A stretch of DNA of 15,959 bases from Syntrophomonadaceae bacterium. Its GTDB lineage: Bacteria > Bacillota > Syntrophomonadia > Syntrophomonadales > Syntrophomonadaceae. Made by a program: the position numbers and the translations under genes. The number at the start of each line of letters is the position of its first letter. Position 1 is the stretch's first letter. The notes under the pieces are model-generated. The model worked only from the letters and a program-made list of their open reading frames with translations, had not been told where the DNA came from and made no database searches. Of this stretch, positions 6,011 to 12,668 are shown in pieces. The DNA lies in contig JAAZOA010000125.1 of NCBI GenBank assembly GCA_012798055.1, forward strand, positions 1 to 15,959, written 5' to 3'.

Positions 6011-8849
6011 ATGATTACCAGTCAGGACAACAACAATATCGTTACCGCAGCCACCCGGGCAGCAATCCACGAATATCCGGTTGACGACGTGTTTGTCAAA
6101 CTGGCTACCACTCCCACCGGCCTGTCACAAGCCCAAGCAAGAGCGCGGCTGACTATTTATGGGAAAAACTCTATTCAGGAACTAAAAGGGAAGTCGCTTT
6201 TGTGGAGATTCCTGTCCAACTTTACCCACCTGATGGCTATACTGCTGTGGGCCGGAGGCATGGTTGGTTTTGCAGCCCGGATGCCCCAACTCGGCATAGC
6301 AATTTGGCTGGTCAACATCATCAACGGTCTCTTCAGTTTCGTCCAGGAATACCGGGCTGAAAAAGCTGTCGAGGAACTGCGGAAACTTCTGCCTCGCCAC
6401 GCCCGGGTACTCAGGGAGGGAGAAGAAATAAGCATACTGGCTGAAGAATTGGTGCCTGGCGACATCGTTCTCCTGGCTGAGGGCGACCGCATCTCCGCTG
6501 ATGCGCGCCTGGTAGAGGTCAATGAGCTCCAGTGTGATCAGTCGACCCTTACCGGTGAATCCCGGCCGGTGCGCAAAACCGCGACTCCTTCTGGCCATCC
6601 TGATCTTGCCCCCATCGAACAAACCAATCTGGTTTTTGCCGGAACCAATGTCGAAGCAGGGACAGGCAAAGCTGTGGTCTTTGCCACTGGAATGGCCAGT
6701 GAATTTGGCAAAATAGCTAATTTAGCACAATCCCAATCCGATGAAACCAGCCCCCTGCAAAGGGAGCTAGGGCATGTCACCCGGACCATCTCGGTAATGG
6801 TTATCATCATAGGCGCGGTTTTCTTTGCCGCTGCGGTTTATATCGCAGGAGCAGAGGTCAGCGAAAGTTTCATCTTTGCCATGGGTATGATTGTGGCTTT
6901 TGTCCCAGAAGGTCTTTTACCCACTGTTACCCTTACCCTGGCCATGGGAGTGCAGCGCATGGCAAAACGGAATGCCCTGATCAAGCGTTTGTCTTCGGTG
7001 GAAACATTAGGCTGTACCAGTGTAATTTGCACCGACAAAACGGGTACTATAACCCAAAATGAAATGACAGTGACCGACCTGTGGCTGGATGGCCAATATT
7101 TTAAGGTTTCGGGTGTGGGTTATAACCCGCAGGGGCAGATCCTGCAGGGTGAAACCGCATTGACCGGCGCGGCAAATTCCGATTTAAGACAATTGCTGCT
7201 TGCAGCTGGTTTGTGCAACAATGCGCGACTCATTCCCCCCCCACGAAGACTTGCCGCATTGGGAGGTGATAGGCGATCCCACTGAAGGGGCGATGAAGGT
7301 GGTGGCTCTGAAAGGTGGAATAGACCTGGCGGCTGATCTGCTCAAAAATCCGCGTATAAGAGAATTGCCTTTCGACTCGCACCGTAAGCGTATGACCACT
7401 ATCCATGTTATTGCATCCCCGGAGGTCCAAGCGGGCAGGATAGCCTATGTGAAAGGCGCCCCTCACGAGATTTTGGACCTGTGTGCGTTTCAGATCCGCA
7501 ATGGCCAAGTCGTTGATCTCTGCAATAAAGCGCGCCTGCAGGTCAAAGCGGCAATCGACGGATTTGCCCTTGATGGGCTGAGGGTCCTGGCAGTTGCCAT
7601 GCGTCAGTTGCAGGAGAATGAGGCAATCATCGATGACAACGGCAATTTCACCCCAGAGCTCATAGAACAAAACCTAGTCTTCCTTGGCTTGGTAGCCATT
7701 TCGGATCCGCCGCGGCCGGAAGTGGCAGCCGCTGTCGAGAAGTGCCATCAGTCCGGGATACGGATCGTGATGATTACCGGTGATTATGGTCTGACGGCGG
7801 AAAGCGTAGCCCGTAAAACAGGAATCATCCAGGGTGAAAATGCCCGGATCCTTACTGACCTGGAATTGAAAAAAATGGATAGTCATGAACTGCAGGAGGC
7901 TTTGCAGGGGGAGATAATATTTGCCCGGGCAGCGCCTGAGCTGAAGCTCAGGGTGGTGGCAGAGCTCCAAAAAATGGGTCATGTGGTCGCAGTGACCGGT
8001 GACTGAGTGAACGACTCACCTGCTCTCAAGAAGGCTGATATAGGTGTAGCCATGGGTATAGCTGGTACCGACGTGGCAAAAGAAGCTGCCGATATGGTTT
8101 TGACCGATGACAATTTTGCATCGATAGTCAATGCGATAGAAGAGGGACGGGCCGTCTTCAAAAATATCCGCAAATTTGCGGTCTATGTATTCAATAGCAA
8201 CATGGCGGAAGCAGTGCCATTTATCTTGTTCCTGTTCTCCAAAGGCGCCGTCCCCCTGCCCCTGACCATAATGCAAGTCTTGTCAATTGATTTGGGGACC
8301 GATATGGTGCCGGCGATAGGTTTAGGGGCTGAACTGCCCGAACCCGGCACCATGAGTCAGCCACCCCGTCCCCGCAATGAACACCTGCTCAGCAGCAGAC
8401 TGCTGATTCGAGCGTTGCTTTGGTATGGATTGATCGAGGCAGCAGCTGGCCTGTCAGCCTATTTTTATTTGAACTGGCTCTGGGGTTGGCCCCATGCACC
8501 GTTGGCCAATGGTGGCATAGTATATCAGATGGCCACCACCATGACTCTCGCGGCTATTGTCGTTTCCCAGATCGGGGCAGTATTCAATTGCCGGACCGAA
8601 ACTGAATCTGTATTCCAGATCGGCTTTTTCTCCAACCGGATAATATTGTGGGGCATCGGCATCGAATTGATCCTGCTGGCTCTCTTGATATACCTGCCCG
8701 GTTTGCAGAGTATCTTCAATACTGCTCCCCTTGGCTTGCACGAATGGGCTTTCCTGATCTTATGGGCTCCAGCAATATTCCTGGTGGATGAACTGCGCAA
8801 ACTCTTCATTAGACGCTGGAGCAGGAAATCCAAAGGGCCCGCTACTTAG
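6011..8849 (+). pseudogene. P2-type cation-transporting ATPase, two disabling lesions
   Basis: Restored, this would be a protein of about 945 residues: N-terminal domain, M1-M2, actuator with LTGES, M3-M4 with PEGLL, the phosphorylation site ICTDKTGT (D342), the nucleotide-binding segment VKGAP, the hinge and M5-M10. The PEGLL motif, VETLG before DKTGT, SNMAEAVPF in M5 and IDLGTDMVPA in M6 resemble the Na+/K+-ATPase (P2C-like) class; the transported ion cannot be assigned. Lesion 1 is a run of eight C (7235-7242): removing one C joins the frames as NARLIPPHEDLPHWEV. Lesion 2 is TGA at 8004-8006, where TGDGVNDSPA needs Gly; GGA to TGA is a single change. The pieces are 6011-7285, the frame through 8006, and 8007-8849. 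A weak GGATGA ribosome-binding site precedes the ATG. The conserved sequence either side of both lesions points to recent decay or to sequencing error. Confidence 0.9.
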
Positions 8850-8888
8850 CTGCTACTCCTTACAGCTTTACGGAATGTCCCGATGCGC

Positions 8889-8915
8889 AAAAAAGCCAGC
8901 TCCAGGCTGGCTTTT
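8889..8915. terminator. Bidirectional terminator between ATPase and hesB-like gene
   Basis: A 10-bp stem (8891-8900 with 8906-8915) with loop TCCAG is flanked by T runs on both strands: four T on the plus strand and six on the minus strand. It can end the ATPase transcript, which stops at 8849, and the convergent selenoprotein transcript, which stops at 8940. Confidence 0.8.
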
Positions 8916-8939
8916 CATCTGACTAGGCCGAAAATGGCT

Positions 8940-9269
8940 TTATCCGCAGCTGCTGCAGGTATTGCAGTCCCCGCCACTGGAATCGACTCGATTGGGGCGG
9001 ATGGAGATATAGGTCTGTCCCCATTTCTGTTCCGTCTTAATCTTGAATCCCTGGGACATCTTATACAACGAATCGGATATTACGAACTTAAGTCCATCCA
9101 GTTCCTCCACCTTGTCACCATGAGCTGGTTCATCCAGAACCAGGCTGTATGACATGCCGCCTCAGCCAATCCGTCCGTGGATACGCAGGCTATTCTTGGC
9201 TATTTGCTGTTTTGCCAGGATCTGTTTTATATCCTTGATAGTGGCATCGGAAATCTCAATCAGTTTCAT
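8940..9269 (-). CDS. HesB/IscA-like selenoprotein (UGA codon 36 = Sec)
   Basis: Read from the ATG at 9269, the frame meets a TGA (9164-9162) at codon 36 and continues without shift to a TAA-class end at 8940, giving 109 residues. Around the TGA the protein reads GRIG-U-GGMSYSLVLDEP. HesB/IscA proteins have a conserved Cys here (GCGG before the LxLDEP strand), so Sec replaces that Cys. The C-terminus carries three Cys (102, 105, 108), ending CSSCG like the CGCG of IscA. A good AGGTGG site lies about 7 nt before the ATG, and a SECIS-like hairpin follows the UGA. HesB-like selenoproteins are a known family in anaerobes. The exact role (Fe-S or redox) is not established from sequence. Plain ORF calling would keep only the 71-residue piece 8940-9155 and miss the N-terminus. 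Confidence 0.88.
9123..9146 (-). promoter_or_regulatory. Bacterial SECIS element for Sec36
   Basis: In the RNA, CUGGUUC (9143-9137) pairs perfectly with GAACCAG (9131-9125) around a UGGAU loop. Two further pairs (9145-9124, 9146-9123) can form below a bulged C at 9144. The 7-bp stem starts 18 nt after the UGA and the apical loop 25 nt after it, within the usual range for bacterial SECIS elements. A G is the second loop base, as the bacterial consensus prefers. Confidence 0.75.
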
Positions 9270-9354
9270 TTTGTCTCCACCTTTCTATTATAAATAGGGG
9301 CTCACCCGGGGATTCCATGCCCTGACTAACTCAACCCATCCCCGCTATTCTTTT

Positions 9355-9371
9355 ATACCCCCTGAGGGTAT
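9355..9371. promoter_or_regulatory. CsoR/CstR-family-like operator
   Basis: ATACCC (9355-9360) and GGGTAT (9366-9371) form a perfect inverted repeat with a 5-bp centre. This resembles the ATACCC(N)GGGTAT operators bound by CsoR-family repressors (copper-sensing CsoR, persulfide-sensing CstR). It overlaps the -10 box and the predicted start point of the selenoprotein promoter, a normal place for a repressor. No CsoR-family gene is in the window, so the regulator is inferred. Confidence 0.55.
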
Positions 9372-9398
9372 TCTAGCATGCCCCAGAAAATATTTCAA
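9370..9398 (-). promoter_or_regulatory. Promoter of the HesB-like selenoprotein gene
   Basis: TTGAAA (9398-9393), a 17-bp spacer ending in TGC and TAGAAT (9375-9370) form a strong promoter on the minus strand. Transcription would start near 9363 and give a leader of about 94 nt, within which GGGGAT and ATCCCC (9343-9338 with 9313-9308) can pair. A TATAAT at 9292-9287 lies closer to the gene but lacks a convincing -35 box. Confidence 0.65.
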
Positions 9399-9410
9399 GA
9401 GTCGGAGGAC

Positions 9411-9433
9411 AAAAAAAGAGCGCCTCCGCGCTC
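9411..9433 (-). terminator. Terminator of the CAP-domain gene
   Basis: On the minus strand, GAGCGC and GCGCTC pair around a 4-nt loop (9418-9433) and are followed by seven T (9417-9411). It lies about 20 nt past the stop of the CAP-domain gene and just before the selenoprotein promoter. Confidence 0.88.
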
Positions 9434-9453
9434 CGCTATTTCCAGACCCAATC

Positions 9454-10176
9454 TTAATTAGTGAACCATTGGGTTACATACAGGTAATTCCCGACCTGGT
9501 AGAAACCTAGCCCAACTTCGTTGAAATCAGGATTCAATATATTGGCTCGGTGTCCGGGTGATTCCATAAATGCTTCCTGGGCGCTCTCGACACTATAATT
9601 TTTCGCAATATTCTCGGCAGCCAGGTTATAATCGATCCCCAGGTCATCCATCATTTTGGCAACTTTCCCATAAGTAGGCGAAGTGTGAGAGAAATAACCG
9701 TTCACAGCCATATCCTTGGACTTCAAAGCAGCTCCGGCTGAAAGCTCTTGGTCAAGCGCTACCGGGTTGAGATTGGCTGCTTTCCGGGCTGCATTTATGT
9801 AAGCCAGCATCTCCGCTTGCCTGGAGTTGCCGGTTACCTGTAAATCAGTTCCGCGGCTCACAGTAGGAGCGGGCGTGGATGTTACGCTCCGGTGCCGGGA
9901 AACATCAACCGGTACCGTATCTCGCTGGGTGCTTGACGCTGGAGTAGGGCTTGGCTGCTGCTCCGGGCTGAATACGGGCTGTGTGGATCCTGCGGGCTGC
10001 TGTTTGACAGGGGATGCCAAATCGGCGCTGAGCGCCGCAGTCAGGGGATTGGATGATGAACCTAACAATGAAGCGATTACTTTATTATCCTGGTCAGGTA
10101 TACCACCTGGAATAGTTATGTATAACTGTAAGGCCACAATCATGGCTGCCAAGGGCCATGCAAAGGCTTTCTTCAT
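9454..10176 (-). CDS. Secreted CAP/SCP-domain protein (YkwD-like)
   Basis: This 240-residue protein begins with a basic-hydrophobic signal peptide or membrane anchor (about 1-24). A low-complexity linker rich in Pro, Ser, Thr and Gln follows (about 40-115), then a CAP (SCP-PR1) domain from about 120 to the end. Domain signatures are the His in YFSHTSP, the Glu in AENIAK, PGHRANIL, NEVGLGFY and the closing YVTQWF. The expected CAP His/Glu residues are present. Bacterial members (YkwD type) are exported and common in spore-formers; their biochemical activity is unsettled. A GGAGGA site precedes the ATG by about 10 nt. The gene has its own terminator and is probably monocistronic. Confidence 0.9.
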   Translation of the reverse strand: MKKAFAWPLAAMIVALQLYITIPGGIPDQDNKVIASLLGSSSNPLTAALSADLASPVKQQPAGSTQPVFSPEQQPSPTPASSTQRDTVPVDVSRHRSVTSTPAPTVSRGTDLQVTGNSRQAEMLAYINAARKAANLNPVALDQELSAGAALKSKDMAVNGYFSHTSPTYGKVAKMMDDLGIDYNLAAENIAKNYSVESAQEAFMESPGHRANILNPDFNEVGLGFYQVGNYLYVTQWFTN

Positions 10177-10287
10177 CGCTATTTATCCTCCGCAGGTATT
10201 GGTCTGGTCCGACAAGTAAATGATTAAAATCCAATAGATGAATGAGGCGAATGCTATCTATATCGTTTTAACTGTCTTGCGGTTTTT

Positions 10288-10315
10288 ATCATACCATAAA
10301 AGATTGGTGATTAAA
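10288..10315 (-). promoter_or_regulatory. Possible promoter of the CAP-domain gene
   Basis: TATGAT (10293-10288), preceded by TGG, forms an extended -10 on the minus strand, with a poor -35 TTTAAT (10315-10310) 16 bp upstream. It would start transcription about 105 nt before the ATG. The gap 10177-10416 shows nothing else convincing, and no U-tract terminator is visible for the upstream gene. Confidence 0.4.
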
Positions 10316-10416
10316 AGGCTTGTAATTGGTATTCCCCAACAATGCAAGGTTCATATATGCCTAAATTAGTGGCATTCCTGGCCTTTCTGCAAGCCGCAGC
10401 CATAAAAACGATGCCA

Positions 10417-11478
10417 TTAGAGCAACCGGTCCAGGATCGCATAACCGAATTCAAGGGCAATTAATATTATTATGATCCATTCCAAAAAATTGGAATGCTG
10501 TATGTTGACCTGATTGCTGAGTAAGGAATAATTCTGTTGTATTACCTGGAGCTTGCGGTTAATACTCTCTATCCACTGGTCACAGCGTAAAACCTTGAGA
10601 GTTGTCTGGTATACCCGCGCATAGTATACGTCTTCAGTTATTTTTATCAGGTTTTCTATCCTCTCCCTGACCTCGGTAATGTCCGCTATCAAGTGCATGC
10701 GGCTGCCAATTATTCCTTTGTAATAGCGGCTCTTGCGAAAACTGGGCTTGGCCCCAGCCGTTTCGATATCGTCGTACATCTTTATCATCTGACGGTTGAT
10801 AAGGTCGTCATAGTAACGCAATTCCAACAGCTGCACATTGGCGAACTCAATCAGATCGCGCAGGTCACTGCTGTCCTCAGGGTCGCATATTAAGGCCGAA
10901 TCCCAGGTTATTATGGCAAAATCATCCTGTGTATAACTCAAGCGGTGGTCCAGCACCTGGGACCGTATCTGATCACTGAAGTTTACCCTCTCTCCCATTA
11001 AAAGCGGTACTGGATCAGACAACTCATCTGCCCTGCTAATGCAGTAGATATTATAGTCCTCGTAGAAATCTTCATCTATGCCATTCAGGTCAAGCCGCGG
11101 CTTCAATAACTGCTTCAGATATTCAAGCGAGCGGGCATAAATCTGATCATATATCCCTTGATCAGCCATCTCCAATCCGGCTTTTTCCAAATCCGGAGCC
11201 GACTCCGGTCCAGCTTCATAACTCAGACAAATGCTGATTGTGCCGATATCATATATCTTGGCCTGCACGGTGAAGAGAGGCCAAACCCGCCCTTCATGCG
11301 CCGGAAATACGCCGAGCTTAATCATCAGCGGCGGGGATTCCATTTGTATCGACCTGGGTCTGACCCTGAAAAATTTGGCCCGGGTGGGCATATGTTCCTG
11401 GGGCAGGACCTGCCCCAGGCTATCGATATCTATTTCTTGACCAGTCTCGTAAATACGATACAGATGGACAGAATACAT
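10417..11478 (-). CDS. RMD1/RMND1-like (DUF155) C-tail membrane protein
   Basis: A 353-residue protein, mostly soluble, with one hydrophobic segment at the extreme C-terminus (about 334-352). The C-terminal half is helical and charged and ends in SNFLEWIIIILIALEF. This matches the pattern of DUF155/RMD1 proteins, where a long helical region carries an LEWIII-type tail anchor; the preceding DDFAIITWDSALI and the helices around RSRM/RVYQTTLKVL fit the same family. Assignment rests on motif recall only. The function of bacterial members is unknown, and the N-terminal half is not recognised. A GAGGGGGG stretch lies just before the ATG. No operon partner is obvious: the gap to hbd contains the hbd terminator. 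Confidence 0.6.
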   Translation of the reverse strand: MYSVHLYRIYETGQEIDIDSLGQVLPQEHMPTRAKFFRVRPRSIQMESPPLMIKLGVFPAHEGRVWPLFTVQAKIYDIGTISICLSYEAGPESAPDLEKAGLEMADQGIYDQIYARSLEYLKQLLKPRLDLNGIDEDFYEDYNIYCISRADELSDPVPLLMGERVNFSDQIRSQVLDHRLSYTQDDFAIITWDSALICDPEDSSDLRDLIEFANVQLLELRYYDDLINRQMIKMYDDIETAGAKPSFRKSRYYKGIIGSRMHLIADITEVRERIENLIKITEDVYYARVYQTTLKVLRCDQWIESINRKLQVIQQNYSLLSNQVNIQHSNFLEWIIIILIALEFGYAILDRLL

Positions 11479-11542
11479 GGTTAGCCCCCCTCACTGTCAG
11501 ATCCGCACACAGCATGTATCGCTTTCCCGAGCTCCTGTCTTA

Positions 11543-11551
11543 ATTCTAGCA
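11543..11551 (-). promoter_or_regulatory. Possible extended -10 promoter for the DUF155-like gene
   Basis: TGC directly followed by TAGAAT (11548-11543) on the minus strand is an extended -10 element about 65 nt before the start codon. No good -35 box is present. It lies downstream of the hbd terminator, where a new promoter is needed. Confidence 0.35.
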
Positions 11552-11637
11552 GTTACCATACAAGGTGGTACAGTTGATTGCCGGCAGTCGCCTTGATCGA
11601 TGCTGCAGCCGGCTTCCAGAACTCCAGTCTTAGCAAT

Positions 11638-11667
11638 AAAAAAAGGGTCTCACTTGATGTGAGACCC
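11638..11667 (-). terminator. Terminator of hbd
   Basis: A perfect 9-bp stem (11659-11667 with 11645-11653) with a 5-nt loop is followed on the minus strand by seven T (11644-11638). It begins about 20 nt after the hbd stop. Confidence 0.93.
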
Positions 11668-11688
11668 CGAGAATTTTCCAACAATGGT

Positions 11689-12528
11689 TTAATACTTGAA
11701 GAAGCCTTCGCCGGTTTTGCGGCCCAGCTTGTTCGCGCGGACCATTTTGGCCAGCAACGGGCAGGGGCGATATTTGGGATCGCCAAACTCTTTATAAAGA
11801 GTCTCCATAATCTTAAGGCAGATATCCAAGCCGATCATGTCAGCCAGAGCCAAGGGACCCATGGGATGTCCGGCACCGAACTTCATGGAGGTATCAATGT
11901 CTTCAGCATTGGCAACGCCTTCCATCAGCGCATACATACCTTCGTTCAGCATGGGGATCAAGAGGCGGTTTACTACGAAACCAGGAGCTTCATTGATTTC
12001 CACCGGAGCTTTGCCCATTTTCAGGGACAGGTCCTTGATTGCATCGAAAGTAGCCTGGCTGGTGTTAGCTCCACGGATGATTTCAACCAACTTCATAGCC
12101 GGTACCGGATTGAAGAAATGCATCCCGATAACTTTATCGGCTCTGCCGGTAGCAGCAGCTATTTCGGTGATGCTCAGCGCGGAAGTGTTGGAAGCCAGAA
12201 TTGCGTCGGGTTTGCAGATGGAATCCAGCTCTTTGAAAATAGCTTTTTTGATTTCCATTACTTCAACTGCAGCTTCGATAACCAGGTCGCAATCAGCCGC
12301 AGCAGCCATATCGACGGTTCCTACGATTCTGCCCATTACCGCAGCTTTGTCTTCAGCAGTCATTTTGCCTTTTTCAACGTTCTTGCCCAGGAGTTTGTCG
12401 ATTCCCGCAATACCCCGGTCAACGAATTCCTGTTTGATGTCCCTCAATACGACATCAAAACCGGACTGAGCAGCATTTTGCACGATGCCTGCTCCCATAG
12501 TACCTGCACCAAGTACCATAATTTTCAT
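11689..12528 (-). CDS. hbd: 3-Hydroxybutyryl-CoA dehydrogenase
   Basis: Interconverts acetoacetyl-CoA and 3-hydroxybutyryl-CoA with NAD(P)H; used in butyrate formation or, in syntrophs, in beta-oxidation. It is 279 residues, the usual short clostridial form with no hydratase fusion. The dinucleotide fold GAGTMG is at 7-12. The catalytic S116 (SNTSA), H137 (HFFNP) and N187 (VVNRLL) are all present, as is the C-terminal dimerisation domain with GAGHPMGPL. The ATG at 12528 is preferred over an in-frame TTG at 12537, because GGAGG lies 9 nt before the ATG but abuts the TTG. It stands alone, with its own terminator and likely promoter, not in a crt-bcd-etf cluster. Confidence 0.96.
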   Translation of the reverse strand: MKIMVLGAGTMGAGIVQNAAQSGFDVVLRDIKQEFVDRGIAGIDKLLGKNVEKGKMTAEDKAAVMGRIVGTVDMAAAADCDLVIEAAVEVMEIKKAIFKELDSICKPDAILASNTSALSITEIAAATGRADKVIGMHFFNPVPAMKLVEIIRGANTSQATFDAIKDLSLKMGKAPVEINEAPGFVVNRLLIPMLNEGMYALMEGVANAEDIDTSMKFGAGHPMGPLALADMIGLDICLKIMETLYKEFGDPKYRPCPLLAKMVRANKLGRKTGEGFFKY

Positions 12529-12605
12529 CCTGTACAACCTCCTCTAAATAATTAAATAATTCTGTTCTCTGACTTTCCGATACTAACAGTCCTCAATCTA
12601 AATTT

Positions 12606-12635
12606 TCTATATCGCCAGCAAATTTCCTGCAACAA
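12606..12635 (-). promoter_or_regulatory. Possible hbd promoter
   Basis: TTGTTG (12635-12630), an 18-bp spacer and TATAGA (12611-12606) on the minus strand form a moderate sigma-A-like promoter about 80 nt before the ATG. The gap to pyk lacks a clear terminator, so read-through from pyk is also possible. Confidence 0.4.
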
Positions 12636-12653
12636 TTGTTAATTATTTCGCAA
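12636..12653. promoter_or_regulatory. Candidate Rex (redox repressor) operator upstream of hbd
   Basis: The 18-bp site reads TTGTTAA, four bases, TTCGCAA. The clostridial Rex consensus is TTGTTAA-N4-TTAACAA, so one half matches fully and the other in five of seven positions. It abuts the -35 box of the hbd promoter. Rex senses NADH/NAD+ and commonly controls hbd-type genes in clostridia, which supports the call. The site is AT-rich, so chance remains possible. Confidence 0.4.
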
Positions 12654-12668
12654 ATACTTGATAATTTT

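Noticed and set aside
6000..6014. Tiny ATG-start frame (MDEK) overlapping the ATPase start
   Set aside because: Four codons, with nothing to suggest translation; probably chance.
8004..8006. Selenocysteine at the ATPase TGA
   Set aside because: The position is an invariant Gly, not Cys. The only nearby hairpin (UGAGU with ACUCA) includes the UGA itself and is too close to act as a SECIS. A nonsense change or sequencing error is simpler, given the second lesion in the same gene.
12529..12537. Upstream TTG start for hbd
   Set aside because: The Shine-Dalgarno sequence directly abuts the TTG, leaving no spacer, while the ATG at 12528 has good spacing and gives the family N-terminus MKIMVLGAG.
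11578..12555. 325-codon open frame on the plus strand across hbd
   Set aside because: Antisense shadow of hbd; the predicted protein has no recognisable motif.
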